Origin: Agromyces sp. H17E-10
Lineage (GTDB): Bacteria; Actinomycetota; Actinomycetes; Actinomycetales; Microbacteriaceae
Direction: 5' to 3'
Assembly (NCBI RefSeq): GCF_022919715.1
Contig: NZ_CP095042.1
Location: forward strand, 186,001-250,000
Length of the DNA: 64,000 bases
A program made the position numbers and the translations under genes. This document shows, in pieces, positions 30,623 through 43,151 of the stretch; positions within the stretch are counted from its first letter, which is position 1, and every line of letters begins with the position of its first letter. The notes beneath the pieces are model-generated. The model had not been told where the DNA came from. It searched no databases and was given only the letters and a program-made list of their open reading frames with translations.

Positions 30623-32986
30623 CTAGCCTGCCGCGCCGATGCCGGTGCGTTCGGCGGCCAGCCCTGCGCGCACCGCCCGCGTCGCCTCGACGAGGTTCGC
30701 GAGCGATGCGACCGTCTCGTCGTAGCCACGGGTCTTCAGCCCGCAGTCGGGGTTCACCCACAGCCGGCCTGCCGGGATCCCGGCCGCGGCCCGTTCGAGC
30801 AGCTCCTGCAGCTCAACCGCCGAAGGCACGCGCGGCGAGTGGATGTCGTAGACCCCGGGCCCGATGCCGTGGTCGAAGCCGCTCTCTGCGAGGTCGTCGA
30901 CGACCTCCATGCGACTGCGGGCCGCCTCGATCGAGGTCACGTCGGCGTCGAGGCCCTTGATCGCGTCGATCACGACGCCGAACTCCGAGTAGCAGAGATG
31001 CGTGTGCACCTGGGTCGCGGGCGCCGCGGCCGCCGTCGCGAGCGTGAACGACCCGACCGACCAATCGAGGTACGCCGGCTGGTCGGCGATCTTCAGCGGC
31101 AGGAGCTCGCGCAGCGCGGGCTCGTCGACCTGGATGATCCTGATGCCCGCGTCCTCCAGGTCGGCGATCTCGTCGCGCAGCGCGAGTGCGACCTGACGCG
31201 CGGTGTCGGCGAGCGGCTGGTCGTCGCGCACGAACGACCACGCGAGGATCGTGACCGGGCCCGTGAGCATGCCCTTCACGGGCTTGTCGCTCAGCGACTG
31301 CGCGAACGCCGACCATTCGACCGTCATCGGCGCCGGGCGCGAGACGTCGCCCCAGAGCAGCGACGGCCGCGTGCACCGGGAGCCGTACGACTGCACCCAG
31401 CCGTGCTCGGTCACCGCGAAGCCGTCGAGCAGTTCGGCGAAGTACTGCACCATGTCGTTGCGCTCGGGCTCGCCGTGCACGAGCACATCGAGGCCGAGGT
31501 CCTCCTGCAGGCGCACGACCCGCTCGATCTCCGCGCGCATGAGCGCCTCGTACCCGCCGGCGTCGAGCTCGCCGCGCACGAGGCGCGCCCGTGCCGCGCG
31601 CAGCTCGCCGGTCTGCGGGAAGGAACCGATCGTCGTGGTGGGCAGTTCGGGCAGGTCGAGGGAGGCCTGCGCGGCGACGCGTTCGGCCTCGGCGCCGCGG
31701 TGGAAGTCGGCGTCGACGAGGTCGGCGAGGCGCTGCCGCACCGCGGGAACGCGCACGCCGGGTGCACCGGCGCGGTCGAGCAGGGCGGCGGATGCGGCGG
31801 CCAGAGGTTCCGCGACGACGTCGCGCCCCTCGACGAGCCCCCGGGCGAGGGTCGCGACCTGGCCCACCTTCTGGTCGGCGAAGGCGAGCCAGCTCACCAG
31901 CCGGGGGTCGAGGCGGGTCTCGTCGTCGACGTCGTGCGGCACGTGCAGCAGCGACGTGGACGTCGACACGGCGACGGCGCCGGCGCGCTCGCGCAACGCC
32001 TCGGCCCGGTCGAGGGCGGCCGAGAGGTCGCCGCGCCAGATGTTGTGCCCGTCGACGACGCCCACGACGAGCGTCTTGGCGCGGAGGGCGGCCTCGGTCG
32101 CGGCATCCGATGCCGGTGGGACGGCACCACGCACGAGGTCGAGGCCGATGGCCTCGACGGGCGTCGCGGCGAGCACCGGCAGGGCCTCGTCGAGCGCGCC
32201 GTACGGCGCGGCCACGAACAGGGCGGGACGCGACTCGAGCGCGCCGAGCCGGGCGTAGGCCGCCGCCGCTGCGGCGAGCACCCGGCCGCGCGGCACGTCG
32301 AGGGCTTCCGAGACGAGGGCGGGCTCGTCGAGCTGCACCCACTCCGCACCGGCGCGGGCGAACTCGGCGAGGAGCGCCGCGTACACGGCGACGAGGTCGT
32401 CGAGGCGGTCGAGCGGCCGGAAGCCCGCGGGCGCACCGTCGACGGCCTTCGCGAGCGCGAGGAAGGTGACCGGTCCGACGACGACCGGGCGCGTCACGAA
32501 GCCCGCCGCCCTCGCCTCGGCGAACTGCGCGACGAGGCGTTCTGCGTGCAGGGAGAACTCCATCTCGGGGCCGATCTCGGGCACGAGGTAGTGGTAGTTC
32601 GAGTCGAACCACTTCGTCATCTCGAGCGGTGCGCGCTCGCCCTCGCCCCGGGCCACCGTGAAGTAACCGGCGAGGTCGAGCCCGCCTCGTTCGTCGCGGA
32701 GGTCGCTGAACCGCTCGGGCACGGCGCCCACGGCGACGGCGGCGTCGAGCACCTGGTCGTAGTACGAGAACGACTCGGGAATGGCCGATCCGGTGCGCTC
32801 GAGGCCGAGCGTCGCGAGCCGTTCGCGCGTCTCGGCGCGCAGCCGCGCAGCGCGAGCCTCGAGCTCGGCTTCGTCGATCGCGCCGGCCCAGTACGCCTCG
32901 ACGGCGCGCTTGAGCTCGCGGCGACGCCCGATGCGCGGATAGCCGAGCACGGTTCCGGTCGGGAAGGGCGTGGTGGATGCGGTCAT
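30623..32986 (-). CDS. metE: Cobalamin-independent methionine synthase
   Basis: Transfers the methyl group of 5-methyl-THF-triglutamate to homocysteine. 787 residues in two beta-barrel domains. Starts with the family pattern [19 protein letters not shown]. The zinc ligands lie in THLCYSEF and the C-terminal [16 protein letters not shown] lies 6 bases before the ATG; an in-frame ATG at 33046 would add 20 residues and has no ribosome site. It follows metF, its methyl-donor supplier, after 136 bases. No cobalamin riboswitch was recognised upstream. Confidence 0.96.
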   Translation of the reverse strand: MTASTTPFPTGTVLGYPRIGRRRELKRAVEAYWAGAIDEAELEARAARLRAETRERLATLGLERTGSAIPESFSYYDQVLDAAVAVGAVPERFSDLRDERGGLDLAGYFTVARGEGERAPLEMTKWFDSNYHYLVPEIGPEMEFSLHAERLVAQFAEARAAGFVTRPVVVGPVTFLALAKAVDGAPAGFRPLDRLDDLVAVYAALLAEFARAGAEWVQLDEPALVSEALDVPRGRVLAAAAAAYARLGALESRPALFVAAPYGALDEALPVLAATPVEAIGLDLVRGAVPPASDAATEAALRAKTLVVGVVDGHNIWRGDLSAALDRAEALRERAGAVAVSTSTSLLHVPHDVDDETRLDPRLVSWLAFADQKVGQVATLARGLVEGRDVVAEPLAAASAALLDRAGAPGVRVPAVRQRLADLVDADFHRGAEAERVAAQASLDLPELPTTTIGSFPQTGELRAARARLVRGELDAGGYEALMRAEIERVVRLQEDLGLDVLVHGEPERNDMVQYFAELLDGFAVTEHGWVQSYGSRCTRPSLLWGDVSRPAPMTVEWSAFAQSLSDKPVKGMLTGPVTILAWSFVRDDQPLADTARQVALALRDEIADLEDAGIRIIQVDEPALRELLPLKIADQPAYLDWSVGSFTLATAAAAPATQVHTHLCYSEFGVVIDAIKGLDADVTSIEAARSRMEVVDDLAESGFDHGIGPGVYDIHSPRVPSAVELQELLERAAAGIPAGRLWVNPDCGLKTRGYDETVASLANLVEATRAVRAGLAAERTGIGAAG

Positions 32987-33122
32987 GGCTGTTCCTCTCG
33001 ATTTCGGGTACGCCGAAGCACCGCGGGGTTCGCGGGTCGTCGGCATGGGTCGCGGGCGTCGGGCTCGCGACCGTGATGGTGGTGTGGAAGTGGCGGTCGG
33101 TCGGTGCGCGGGGCGGCCGGGC

Positions 33123-34109
33123 TCAGCTCCGTCCGGCGCGTGCGCCGAGCCCGAGCCGGTCGAGCACGGACAGCACGGTCTCGTGCCGGTTGTAGGTGTA
33201 CAGGTGGAGGCCCGGAGCGCCGCCGCGGAGCACCTCGGCGGCGAGCTCGGCGGCGTGCCGCTCACCGATCTCGGTTCGGGCGTCGACGTCGGGCTCGATC
33301 TCGAGGTCGATCGCGAGGTCGGCCGGCGGCTCGACGCCGGTCAGCTCCGTGAGCCGGGCGAGGCGTGCCGGATTCGTCACCGGCATGAGCCCGGGCAGGA
33401 TCGGGATCGTCACCCCGGCCGCACGGGCACGCTCGACGAAGCCGAGGTAGTCGTCGGCGTGCCAGAACAACTGGGTGATCGCGAGCGTCGCCCCTGCGAC
33501 CTCCTTCGCGAGCAGCGTGTCGACGTCCTGGGTGAGGCCCCGCGAGCGCGGATGCCCCGTGGGGAACGCCGCGACGGCCACCCGCTCAGGGCGCGGGCGG
33601 GCGCCGATGCGGCGGGCGCGCGGCGCACCGGGGACGTCCGCCTCGCCGAACGGCTCGCGTTCCTCCTGCACGCGATGGATGAGCTGCACGAGCTCGGCCG
33701 CCGTGCCGAGGTCGCCGAGGCCGGCGTCGGGGCCGTCCTCGGCATCCGCGTCCTCGGGCGGATCGCCGCGCAGCGCGAGGAAGCTCGTGATGCCTGCGTC
33801 GAGGAACTCGCGCACGAGCCGGTTCGCCTCCGCGTGCGACGAGCCGACGCAGGTCAGGTGCGCCATGGGCTCGACCGAGGTGTGCTCGAGGATGTAGCGC
33901 AGCACCGTGAGCGACCGCCCGCGCTGCGACCCGCCGGCGCCGAAGGTCACCGAGATGAATGCGGGATCGACCTCGGCGAGCCGGTCGATCGTTCGGCCGA
34001 GCGCGATCGCCGCCGCATCCGTTCGCGGCGGGAACAGCTCGAACGAGATGGGCGGGCGCTCGGTACAGTCGCCTGCCCCGGGGGTGCCGGCGGCTCCGGT
34101 CGCAGCCAT
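33123..34109 (-). CDS. metF: Methylenetetrahydrofolate reductase
   Basis: Flavoenzyme that makes 5-methyl-THF for MetE. 328 residues, TIM barrel. [14 protein letters not shown] at the start, [17 protein letters not shown] and the [13 protein letters not shown] segment are all typical. GAGGAG lies 6 bases before the ATG. A low-complexity insertion near 125-150 ([11 protein letters not shown]) is not part of the conserved core. An in-frame ATG at 34136 (MRHPIEESD) is an alternative start. Confidence 0.94.
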   Translation of the reverse strand: MAATGAAGTPGAGDCTERPPISFELFPPRTDAAAIALGRTIDRLAEVDPAFISVTFGAGGSQRGRSLTVLRYILEHTSVEPMAHLTCVGSSHAEANRLVREFLDAGITSFLALRGDPPEDADAEDGPDAGLGDLGTAAELVQLIHRVQEEREPFGEADVPGAPRARRIGARPRPERVAVAAFPTGHPRSRGLTQDVDTLLAKEVAGATLAITQLFWHADDYLGFVERARAAGVTIPILPGLMPVTNPARLARLTELTGVEPPADLAIDLEIEPDVDARTEIGERHAAELAAEVLRGGAPGLHLYTYNRHETVLSVLDRLGLGARAGRS

Positions 34110-34281
34110 GTCGGACTCCTCGATGGGATGCCGCATGGCGGTGGTGGCACGGCAGGCCGCGGCCACCGCCTCACGGCGGATGGGTCACGCGGGCGGGTGC
34201 CGGGCTCGGCGGTCGCTCCAGGCGGCGGGCATCCGGCCCGTCGCCGACGATCACGAGTGACGATACGCCGCCGAGTCTGCG

Positions 34282-34302
34282 GCCGGGTCAATATGACCCG
34301 GC
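34282..34302. promoter_or_regulatory. Palindromic site upstream of metF, possible operator
   Basis: GCCGGGTCA, three bases, TGACCCGGC: perfect 9-bp arms. On the minus strand the right half overlaps a TTGACC that could be a -35, with TATCGT about 20 bases on. It lies 173 bases before metF and 89 after the hflX stop, so a terminator for hflX is the alternative reading. The rest of 34110-34390 shows no gene. Confidence 0.5.
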
Positions 34303-34390
34303 ATGACATCGGCTCGGATGCCGCGGCGCGGGTCGCGGCGTCCGAGTCGGACGGTCGCCTCGAGGCTCCGACGGGGCGGGCCGTGCCGAT

Positions 34391-35920
34391 CTAGGCCGCC
34401 GCGACCGGGGCGCCGAACTCGGCGTACTGGCCGGCGAGCTCGGGCGAGACCAGGGCGCGCACCCGCGTGCCGTCCTCGACGTAGTCGAGGTCGAGTACGC
34501 GTGCCTGCTCGTGCAGGGCCGACACCACGTCGCCGCGGTCGTACGGCACGAGGAGTTCGACCTCGATCGCCGGATCGGGCAGCATCTCGCCGATCGCGGC
34601 GAGCACGTCGGCCACGCCTTCGCCCGTTCGCGCGGAGGCGAACACCGCATCGGGCTCGAGGCCACGCAGCACGAGACGGTCTTCAGGAGAGACGAGATCG
34701 GCCTTGTTGAAGACGACGAGCTCGGGGATGTCGCGGGCGCCGACCTCGCCGATGACGTCGCGCACGGTCGCGATCTGCCCCGCGGGGTCGGGGTGCGCCG
34801 CGTCGACGACGTGCACGATGAGGTCGGCGTCGCCCACCTCTTCGAGCGTCGAGCGGAACGCCTCGACCAGCTGGTGCGGCAGGTTGCGCACGAAGCCGAC
34901 GGTGTCGGCGATCGTGTAGACGCGCCCGTCGGCCGTCGTGTTGCGCCGGACGGTGGCGTCGAGGGTCGCGAACAGGGCGTTCTCGACGAGCACCCCCGCA
35001 CCGGTGATGCGGTTGAGCAGGCTCGACTTGCCGGCGTTGGTGTACCCGGCGATCGCGACCGACGGCACCGCGTTGCGGCGCCGGTTGGCGCGCTTCGCCT
35101 CGCGAGCGGGCTTCATGCCCGCGATCTGTCGGCGGAGCTTCGCCATGCGCGAGTGGATGCGACGGCGATCGAGCTCGATCTTCGTCTCACCGGGACCGCG
35201 CGAGCCCATGCCCGCGCCGCCGGAGCCGACCTGGCCACCGGCCTGGCGCGACATCGACTCACCCCAGCCGCGCAGGCGAGGGAGCAGGTACTCGAGCTGG
35301 GCGAGCTCGACCTGCGCCTTGCCCTCGCGGCTCTTCGCGTGCTGGCTGAAGATGTCGAGGATCACGGCGGTGCGGTCGATGACCTTGACCTTCACTGCGT
35401 CTTCGAGCGCACGCCGCTGGCTCGGAGCGAGCTCGGTGTCGGCGACGACCGTGTCGGCGCCGAGCGACGCGACGATGTGGCGCAGCTCTTCGACCTTGCC
35501 GCGGCCGAGATAGGTCGAGGGGTCGGGGTGCGGGCGGCGCTGCAGCACGCCGTCGAGGACGCGTGCACCGGCCGTCTCCGCGAGCGCGGAGAGCTCGCGC
35601 AGCGAGTTCTCGGCGTCGTCGAGGGACCCCTGGGAGTAGACGCCGATGAGCACGACGTTCTCGAGCCGGAGCTGCCGGTACTCGACCTCGGTGACGTCTT
35701 CGAGTTCGGTCGACAGGCCCGCGACGCGACGCAGCGCAGCGCGCTCCTCGCGGTCGTACTGCTCGCCGTCGGTGTCGGGCCCGGTTGCTGCATCCGCACC
35801 GGTCGCCATGATGGCCTCGGCGGCACCGCCGCCGAACCGGGTGACCCCGGCCCTCGTCTCGGCGCCTCGGAGCACGCGCTCGACCGCGTCGTCGGCGGTG
35901 TTCTGTTCGGCTTCATTCAT
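34391..35920 (-). CDS. hflX: Ribosome-associated GTPase HflX
   Basis: GTPase that splits stalled ribosomes. 509 residues. An N-terminal extension of about 85 residues precedes the HflX domain with DPSTYLGRGKVEELR. A helical linker contains GGQVGSGGAGMGSRGPGETKIELDRRRI. Then comes the G domain: G1 GYTNAGKS, G3 DTVGF, G4 NKAD. Actinobacterial HflX is linked to macrolide and hypoxia tolerance. TAGGGT lies 7 bases before the ATG, with no ribosome site. Divergent from the methyltransferase gene with only 42 bases between starts. Confidence 0.95.
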   Translation of the reverse strand: MNEAEQNTADDAVERVLRGAETRAGVTRFGGGAAEAIMATGADAATGPDTDGEQYDREERAALRRVAGLSTELEDVTEVEYRQLRLENVVLIGVYSQGSLDDAENSLRELSALAETAGARVLDGVLQRRPHPDPSTYLGRGKVEELRHIVASLGADTVVADTELAPSQRRALEDAVKVKVIDRTAVILDIFSQHAKSREGKAQVELAQLEYLLPRLRGWGESMSRQAGGQVGSGGAGMGSRGPGETKIELDRRRIHSRMAKLRRQIAGMKPAREAKRANRRRNAVPSVAIAGYTNAGKSSLLNRITGAGVLVENALFATLDATVRRNTTADGRVYTIADTVGFVRNLPHQLVEAFRSTLEEVGDADLIVHVVDAAHPDPAGQIATVRDVIGEVGARDIPELVVFNKADLVSPEDRLVLRGLEPDAVFASARTGEGVADVLAAIGEMLPDPAIEVELLVPYDRGDVVSALHEQARVLDLDYVEDGTRVRALVSPELAGQYAEFGAPVAAA

Positions 35921-35927
35921 CGTGTTA

Positions 35928-35933
35928 ACCCTA
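35928..35933 (-). promoter_or_regulatory. -10 element of hflX
   Basis: TAGGGT on the minus strand with 7 bases to the ATG at 35920; faces the opposing promoter at 35950. Confidence 0.45.
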
Positions 35934-35949
35934 CTTCCGATCGCTGCGA

Positions 35950-35955
35950 TAGGTT
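35950..35955 (+). promoter_or_regulatory. -10 element of the methyltransferase gene
   Basis: TAGGTT with 7 bases to the ATG at 35963; probably leaderless. Confidence 0.45.
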
Positions 35956-35962
35956 CCCCTAC

Positions 35963-36568
35963 ATGAGTTCCGACCACTACTTCTCCGCCGCGCCCTCGAG
36001 CGATGCACGCACCCGCACCATCCGCGTCGCGCTGGCCGGTCGCGAGGTCGAACTCGAGACCGCGGGCGGCGTCTTCAGCCCCGAGCACCTCGATCAGGGC
36101 ACCCGAGTGCTGCTCGACGCCGTGCCCGCTCCGCCGCCGACGGGTCACCTGCTCGACCTCGGCGCCGGTTGGGGGCCGATCGCGCTCACCCTCGCATTGC
36201 GTTCGCCCGACGCCACGGTCTGGGCGGTCGACGTCAACGAGCGCGCCCTCGACCTCACTCGACGCAACGCGGCGCGGCTCGGCCTGCACAATGTCAACGC
36301 CGTCGCGCCAGACGATGTTCCCGACGACGTGCGCTTCGCGACGATCTGGTCGAATCCGCCCATCCGGGTCGGCAAGCAGGAGCTGCACGACATGCTCGCC
36401 CGATGGCTCACGCGGCTCGACGACTCCGACGACGCCGCCGCCTGGCTCGTCGTCGCGAAGCACCTCGGCGCGGAGTCGCTGCAGCGCTGGCTCGGCGACG
36501 AACTCGGGCTCGACGTCGCGAAGGCGGCGAACTCGAAGGGCTTCCGCGTATTCGACGTGCGCCGCTGA
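35963..36568 (+). CDS. Class I SAM methyltransferase, RsmC/RlmG-like
   Basis: 201 residues. Motif I LLDLGAGWGPIALTLA (SAM binding) is near residue 60, acidic motif II is VWAVDVNERALDLTRRNA and the catalytic-type motif IV is WSNPPIRVGK. The NPPI/NPPF pattern marks N2-guanine or N6-adenine RNA methyltransferases of the MTS superfamily such as RsmC. The protein is a single-domain version, about half the size of enterobacterial RsmC. Convergent with the MFS gene, 12 bases apart. Confidence 0.85.
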   Translation: MSSDHYFSAAPSSDARTRTIRVALAGREVELETAGGVFSPEHLDQGTRVLLDAVPAPPPTGHLLDLGAGWGPIALTLALRSPDATVWAVDVNERALDLTRRNAARLGLHNVNAVAPDDVPDDVRFATIWSNPPIRVGKQELHDMLARWLTRLDDSDDAAAWLVVAKHLGAESLQRWLGDELGLDVAKAANSKGFRVFDVRR

Positions 36569-36580
36569 CGCGCGACCGGG

Positions 36581-37837
36581 CTACCGGCGGTCGAGCAGTC
36601 GCGCCGCGCGCACCGCGGCCGACGTGGTGAGCAGGAGGAACGCGACGGTCGCGACGAGGATGGCGACGAGGGGCAGCACCCAGGCGCCGCTCGACTCGTG
36701 GAGTGCGCCGAGCACGGGCGGCGCCGTCGCCGCGACGAGGTAGCCGCCGGCCTGCACCAGGGCCGACATCTGCGTGGTCTCCCGGTCGGTGCGCGTGATG
36801 CGCACGACGGTCGCGATGATGACGACGAACCCGCCGCCCTGGGCGATGCCGCCCGTGACGGTCCACACCAGGTACGCCTGCGGGGCGAGCAGGAGCCCGA
36901 GCGGCAGGCTGATCCACAGCACGCCGACGATCGCGGGCTGCACCCACGCGGGCCGCACCCGCCCGAGGAACGGCACGCCCAGCGCACCGACGACGGCGGC
37001 GAGCTGGAACAGCGACGCTGCATTGCCCGAGGCGATCGCATCGAGCCCGTAGACGTCGCCGTAGAGGCTCGGCAGCCACGCGCTCAGTCCGTAGTACGAG
37101 AACGACTGCGCAGCGAACGCCGCCGCGAGCAGCCACGTCATCGGGTTGCGCCAGGCCGAGTACTCCCCCGGCCGCACGACGCCCGTCGGCCCCGTCACCG
37201 CGGCCATCGAGCCGGTCACCGCGAGCGCCTCCGCCTCGCGAGCCTCCCGGCTCTCGGCGGTGACCCGGCGCAGGTGGACGCCCCAGACCACGAGCGCCAC
37301 GACGATGAGCACGCCCCAGACGGCGGTCGCCCACTGCCAGCCGATCTGCTCGGCGAGCGGCGCCGTCACGGCGATCGTGAGCATGGAACCGACGTTCATC
37401 ATCGCGGAGTAGACGCCCGTCACGAGCTGCGCCCGCTCGGGCGGGACGTCGCGACGGATGACGACCGGCACGACGACGTTGCCGATCGCGATCGCGAGAC
37501 CGATGATCACGGTGCCCACGAAGGCCGCCCACGTCGTGCCGCCCGAACGCACGATGGTGCCGATCAGGGTGCCGATGAGCGAGATCGCGACCGCCCGCTC
37601 GGCGCCGCTCAGCCGGATCGTCCACGCGGCGATGGGCGTGCCGAGCGCGAAGCAGAGCACGGGCAGGCTCGTGAGCAGACCCGCCGTGGTCGGCGTCAGG
37701 CCGAGCGCAGCCTCGATGTCCTCGATGACCGGCGCGATCGCCACGAGTGGGCCGCGCATGTTGAGCGCGACGAGCGAGATGCCGACGAGCAGCAGCCACG
37801 GGAAGGCCGTCGGCCGTGCGGCTGCGAACCGGCTCAT
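36581..37837 (-). CDS. MFS transporter, CynX/NimT-like
   Basis: 418 residues with about 12 membrane segments in two halves joined by a cytoplasmic loop near 195-225. The [20 protein letters not shown] segment after the first helix is typical of the CynX/NimT (cyanate or nitroimidazole efflux) group. Substrate unknown. Its ATG overlaps the dapF stop by four bases, so it is expressed with dapF. Whether that has functional meaning is unclear. Confidence 0.85.
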   Translation of the reverse strand: MSRFAAARPTAFPWLLLVGISLVALNMRGPLVAIAPVIEDIEAALGLTPTTAGLLTSLPVLCFALGTPIAAWTIRLSGAERAVAISLIGTLIGTIVRSGGTTWAAFVGTVIIGLAIAIGNVVVPVVIRRDVPPERAQLVTGVYSAMMNVGSMLTIAVTAPLAEQIGWQWATAVWGVLIVVALVVWGVHLRRVTAESREAREAEALAVTGSMAAVTGPTGVVRPGEYSAWRNPMTWLLAAAFAAQSFSYYGLSAWLPSLYGDVYGLDAIASGNAASLFQLAAVVGALGVPFLGRVRPAWVQPAIVGVLWISLPLGLLLAPQAYLVWTVTGGIAQGGGFVVIIATVVRITRTDRETTQMSALVQAGGYLVAATAPPVLGALHESSGAWVLPLVAILVATVAFLLLTTSAAVRAARLLDRR

Positions 37838-38715
37838 GCGAGCGTGAGCACGCCGTCGAAGACGAGCTCGGCCGGGCCTGCGAGCGCGACGTGCTCGCCG
37901 TCGGCCGCTTCGAACATGCGCACCCCGAGCACCCCGCCGGGAACCTGCACGCGCCAGTCGTTCGGCGCGCCGGCGCCCGCCCAGTGACGTACCGCGAGGG
38001 CCGACGCGACCGCGCCCGTTCCGCACGAGAGCGTCTCCCCCGAGCCTCGCTCGTGCACCCGCATCCGGATGCGGCCGATTCCGTCCTCGACGAGCGGCTC
38101 CGCCGGCACCACGAACTCGATGTTCGCGCCCGCCTCGGGCACGGGGTCGAGGATCGGCGCGTAGCCGAGGTCGAGACCGTCGAGTTCGTCGTCGTCGGCG
38201 AGGGCGACGACGACGTGCGGGTTGCCGACGTCGATGCCGAGCCCGGGACGGGCGACCGGCAGCTGCTTCGCCCGCACGAGCGGCTCACCGCCCGCACGTC
38301 GCCAGGTGCCGAGGTCGACCTGGAAGCCCGTCGCGGTGCGCGTCACCGTGCGCACGCCGGCGCGGGTGCCGATCGCGATCTCACCTCCGGGATGCAGCTC
38401 GGCGAGCCCCTGGTCGAGGAGGTACCGCACGAACACGCGGATGCCGTTGCCGCACATCTCCGACACGGTGCCGTCGGCGTTCCAGTAGTCCATGAACCAG
38501 ACGGCACGCGGGTCGGCGGCGAGCGCGGCTGCGCCGTCTGCGAGGTTCTGCGACCGCACCGCACGGATGAGCCCGTCGGCGCCGACGCCGAAACGCCGGT
38601 CGCACACGGCCGCGATCTGCGTGGCGTCGAGCTCGTTCTCACCCTCGGGATCGCTGAAGAGCACGAAGTCGTTGCCCGTGCCCTGGCCCTTGGTGAATCG
38701 CAGATCGAACGGCAT
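37834..38715 (-). CDS. dapF: Diaminopimelate epimerase
   Basis: Interconverts LL- and meso-diaminopimelate for lysine and cell wall. 293 residues. The two catalytic cysteines lie in SEMCGNGIR and [11 protein letters not shown], and [11 protein letters not shown] is the usual N-terminus. TAGACT lies 7 bases before the ATG, inside the last codons of miaA, so a separate leaderless promoter is possible. Confidence 0.96.
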   Translation of the reverse strand: MPFDLRFTKGQGTGNDFVLFSDPEGENELDATQIAAVCDRRFGVGADGLIRAVRSQNLADGAAALAADPRAVWFMDYWNADGTVSEMCGNGIRVFVRYLLDQGLAELHPGGEIAIGTRAGVRTVTRTATGFQVDLGTWRRAGGEPLVRAKQLPVARPGLGIDVGNPHVVVALADDDELDGLDLGYAPILDPVPEAGANIEFVVPAEPLVEDGIGRIRMRVHERGSGETLSCGTGAVASALAVRHWAGAGAPNDWRVQVPGGVLGVRMFEAADGEHVALAGPAELVFDGVLTLA

Positions 38716-38720
38716 GCGAC

Positions 38721-39641
38721 TCAGTCTAGGGCGGCCTGCCGGACCAGTTCGGCGCCCAGGGCGACGCGGTCGTCGGCGTCGAGCTGCACCGCCTCGCGGT
38801 ACCGCTTGAACCACCCGACCTGCCGTCTCGCGTACGTGCGCGTGAGCTGCTGGGTCTCGGCCACGGCGTCGGCGCGCGACATCCGACCCTGCAGCTCGGC
38901 GAGCGCCTGCGCGTAGCCGATGGCCTTGCGGGCGGTGACCCCGCGCTCGATCCCACGTGGCACGAGCTCTCGCACCTCGTCGACGAGTCCGGCCGCCCAC
39001 ATGCCCTCGACGCGGGCGTCGAGCCGCTGCACGAGCCGCTCGCGGTCGCTGCGCAGGTGCACGATGCGGTGCGGGCGCCACGGCACCGGGTCGTCGGGGA
39101 TCCGCGCCGCAGCCGGCTCGCCAGTGACCTCGATCACCTCGAGCGCACGGACGACCCGTCGCCCGTTCAGCGGGTCGACCTTCGCGGCCGTCTCGGGGTC
39201 GATGTCGCGGAGCCGGGCATGCAGCGGGCCGGGACCATGCGCCTCGAGCTCGGCCTCGAGCCGGGCACGCACCTGCGCATCGGTGCCCGGGAAGCGGAAG
39301 TCGTGGATGACCGACGACACGTAGAGTCCCGAGCCGCCGACGAGGAGCGCGACGCCCCCGCGGGCGGTGATCTCGTCGATGCGAGCCCGTGCGTCGCGTT
39401 GGTAGGCGGCGACGGATGCCTCGTCGGTGACCTCGAGCACATCGAGCAGGTGGTGCGGCACCTCGCGGCGCTCGGCCACGCCGAGCTTCGCGGTGCCGAT
39501 GTCCATGCCGCGATACAGCTGCATCGCGTCGGCGTTGACGACCTCGGCGGTTCGGCCGGCGCGCCCGATCGCCTCGGCGAGGTCGAGGGCGAACGCCGAC
39601 TTGCCGGTGCCCGTCGCGCCGACGACGGCGATGAGCGTCAC
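38721..39641 (-). CDS. miaA: tRNA dimethylallyltransferase
   Basis: Adds the isopentenyl group to A37 of tRNAs reading UNN codons. 306 residues. The P-loop is [15 protein letters not shown], followed by [28 protein letters not shown] and the C-terminal [12 protein letters not shown] start one base after the miaB stop. Next step of the same modification, methylthiolation, is done by MiaB encoded just upstream. Confidence 0.96.
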   Translation of the reverse strand: MTLIAVVGATGTGKSAFALDLAEAIGRAGRTAEVVNADAMQLYRGMDIGTAKLGVAERREVPHHLLDVLEVTDEASVAAYQRDARARIDEITARGGVALLVGGSGLYVSSVIHDFRFPGTDAQVRARLEAELEAHGPGPLHARLRDIDPETAAKVDPLNGRRVVRALEVIEVTGEPAAARIPDDPVPWRPHRIVHLRSDRERLVQRLDARVEGMWAAGLVDEVRELVPRGIERGVTARKAIGYAQALAELQGRMSRADAVAETQQLTRTYARRQVGWFKRYREAVQLDADDRVALGAELVRQAALD

Positions 39642-39642
39642 C

Positions 39643-41229
39643 TCAGCGCAGGCCGTCGGTCGGGTCGTAGATCGGGAAGGTGCCGACTCCGGGCGACACG
39701 AGCGGCTCGCTCGCGACGCGCAGGGTGGGCAGCCCGAGCGACACCCGGCCGGGCGTCGCCGAGCCGGGCGCAGCGGGCACGCCGCAGCTCTCGGCCTGGT
39801 CGCGATCCCACGCCTCGCCGGCGCGCGTGCGCCGGATGCGGAGCGGCGAACCGTCGATCGAGTCGGCGATCAGGTGGAAGGGCGCCGCCTGGGTGACCTC
39901 GACGGTGACCACGTCACCGGGCCGCGGCAGCTCGGAGCCCGCTGGCACCTCGAAGTGGACGAGCCGGCTGTCTTCGGCCCGGCCGCTCAGTCGGTGGGTC
40001 TCGGCGTCCTTCTTGCCCTCGCCCGTTGCCACGAGCAGGTTCACCGTCGTGCCGACGAGCTTCTGGTTCTCCTCCCACGAGATGCGCTCCTGCAGGGCGA
40101 CGAGGCGCTCGTAGCGTTCCTGCACCACCTCCTTGGGCACCTGGTCCTCCATCGTCGCGGCCGGCGTTCCGGGGCGGATGGAGTACTGGAACGTGAACGC
40201 GGAGGCGAAGCGCGCCGCCTCGACGACCCGCATCGTCTCGAGGAAGTCGTCTTCGGTCTCGCCGGGGAAGCCCACGATGATGTCGGTCGAGATCGCGGCG
40301 TTGGGGATCTTCGCGCGCACCCGATCGAGGATGCCGAGGAACTTCTCGGAGCGGTACGAGCGTCGCATCGCCTTGAGGATGCGATCGGAGCCCGACTGCA
40401 GCGGCATGTGCAGCTGCGGCATGACATTCGGCGTCTCGGCCATGGCGTCGATCACGTCGTCGGTGAACGCAGCAGGGTGCGGGCTCGTGAAACGGATGCG
40501 CTCGAGCCCCTCGATCTGCCCGGCGGCCCGCAGAAGCTTGCCGAAGGCCTGACGGTCGCCGAACTCGACGCCGTACGAGTTCACGTTCTGCCCCAGGAGG
40601 GTCACCTCGACCGCACCGTCGTCGACGAGCGCCTGGATCTCGGCGAGGATCTCACCCGGACGCCGGTCCTTCTCCTTGCCGCGCAACGCGGGGACGATGC
40701 AGAAGGTGCACGTGTTGTTGCAGCCCACCGAGATCGACACCCAGCCGCTGTAGGTCGAGTCGCGCTTCGTCGGCAGGGTCGACGGGAAGACCTCGAGCGC
40801 GTCGAGGATCTCGAGCTGGGCCTCGTCGTTGTGGCGCGCGCGCTCGAGGAGGCTCGGCAGGGAGCCCATGTTGTGCGTGCCGAAGACGACGTCGACCCAG
40901 GGCGCCTTCTCGAGGATGACGTTCTTGTCCTTCTGGGCGAGGCAGCCCCCGACGGCGATCTGCATGCCCGAGTGACGGCGCTTCACGCCCGCGAGGTGCC
41001 CGAGGTTGCCGTAGAGCTTGTTGTCGGCGTTCTCGCGCACGGCGCACGTGTTGATGACGACGACGTCGGGCTCGGCGCCGTTCGCGGGTATGTAGCCCGC
41101 CGCCTCGAGCGAGCCGGAGAGTCGCTCGGAGTCGTGGACGTTCATCTGGCACCCGAAGGTGCGGACCTCGTAGGTGCGCGGCGCAGGCTCCGTCGCCTCG
41201 GCGCGGGCGACCTCGTGAATGGTGCTCAT
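39643..41229 (-). CDS. miaB: tRNA-i6A37 methylthiotransferase
   Basis: Radical-SAM enzyme with two 4Fe-4S clusters, converting i6A37 to ms2i6A37. 528 residues. The UPF0004 domain has cysteines in FGCQMN, NTCAVR and GGCLAQ. The radical-SAM motif is CNNTCTFC. The C-terminal TRAM domain is around 385-455. A tail of about 60 residues after TRAM is not part of the common family. Acts with MiaA. Confidence 0.96.
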   Translation of the reverse strand: MSTIHEVARAEATEPAPRTYEVRTFGCQMNVHDSERLSGSLEAAGYIPANGAEPDVVVINTCAVRENADNKLYGNLGHLAGVKRRHSGMQIAVGGCLAQKDKNVILEKAPWVDVVFGTHNMGSLPSLLERARHNDEAQLEILDALEVFPSTLPTKRDSTYSGWVSISVGCNNTCTFCIVPALRGKEKDRRPGEILAEIQALVDDGAVEVTLLGQNVNSYGVEFGDRQAFGKLLRAAGQIEGLERIRFTSPHPAAFTDDVIDAMAETPNVMPQLHMPLQSGSDRILKAMRRSYRSEKFLGILDRVRAKIPNAAISTDIIVGFPGETEDDFLETMRVVEAARFASAFTFQYSIRPGTPAATMEDQVPKEVVQERYERLVALQERISWEENQKLVGTTVNLLVATGEGKKDAETHRLSGRAEDSRLVHFEVPAGSELPRPGDVVTVEVTQAAPFHLIADSIDGSPLRIRRTRAGEAWDRDQAESCGVPAAPGSATPGRVSLGLPTLRVASEPLVSPGVGTFPIYDPTDGLR

Positions 41230-41241
41230 GATCGCACCAGT

Positions 41242-41958
41242 CTACGAGTCGTGCGCTGAGAGCGCGGTCGTCACCGCCTCGCGTACGACCTCGCCGGCGT
41301 AGCCGCGGCGCTGCAGGAACGCGGAGAGCCGACGTTCGGCCGTCGCCCGATCGAGGCCCGAGAGCTGGCGAGCACGTCGCACCGCGACGGCGGTCGCGTT
41401 CTCGCGCTCGGCCTCGGGGTCGAGGTCGTCGACGGCGGCTCTCGCGACGGCCGGCTCGATGCCGCGACGACTGAGCTCGTGCAGGATCGCGCCCGACCCG
41501 CGCCCGCGACGGACTCCGTGGCTGTGCACGAGTTGCTCGGCGAGTCGGGCGTCGTCGAGGTAGCCGTACCGCCCGTAGCGCTCGAGCCACTCCTCGACCT
41601 CGATCTCGTCGAGTCCGTGCTCGACGAGCACCGACCGCACCTCGGCGACGGAGAGCGCCGAGCGGCGCAGCCGAGAGACCACGAGACGGTCGATGCGTTC
41701 ATCGCGCTCGATGCCGGTCTCTTCGGGTGCCGGATCGTCGGCACCCGTGTCTGCGCCTGCCGCGGTCTTCGCACCCCTCGCACCATTCGTCACCGGTCGC
41801 GGTCGCGAATGCCCCCGCCCTCGGCCGCGCGAGCCGTCGGGGCCGGGAGCCGGTGCGGCGGGTGCCGACGAGGAAGGCCCCGACGAGACTTCGTCTCGAG
41901 ACGCGACCCACGGAAGATAAGTGACCGGGGCAAGGCCTTCGGCCGATGCATCGCTCAT
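41242..41958 (-). CDS. recX: Regulatory protein RecX
   Basis: Binds RecA filaments and limits recombinase activity. 238 residues. The first 80 or so are low-complexity and Pro/Gly/Arg-rich. The RecX three-helix repeats follow (RRSALSVAEVRSVLVEHGL, YGYLDDARLAEQLVHSHG, FLQRRGYAGEVVREAV). The ATG preceded by GGGGAG is chosen over an in-frame GTG at 41979. Follows recA by 50 bases, the standard pair. Confidence 0.92.
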   Translation of the reverse strand: MSDASAEGLAPVTYLPWVASRDEVSSGPSSSAPAAPAPGPDGSRGRGRGHSRPRPVTNGARGAKTAAGADTGADDPAPEETGIERDERIDRLVVSRLRRSALSVAEVRSVLVEHGLDEIEVEEWLERYGRYGYLDDARLAEQLVHSHGVRRGRGSGAILHELSRRGIEPAVARAAVDDLDPEAERENATAVAVRRARQLSGLDRATAERRLSAFLQRRGYAGEVVREAVTTALSAHDS

Positions 41959-42008
41959 ACCGCTCCCCTCCCCGGTCACCTGATCTCGTGCTCTGCCCGT
42001 CGAACCGC

Positions 42009-43067
<1,059 letters not shown>

Positions 43068-43151
43068 GGTGGTGGGCTCCTTCGATGCTCGTGTTCGGCT
43101 GCCTCTAGGCTGTCGTTCTTCGCTGCGGGCCCCGGCTGACCGGTGCCTTCC

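Noticed and set aside
34110..34260. SAM or cobalamin riboswitch upstream of metF
   Set aside because: Looked for the conserved cores of SAM-I, SAM-IV and B12-box elements and found none by eye; a covariance-model search would settle it.
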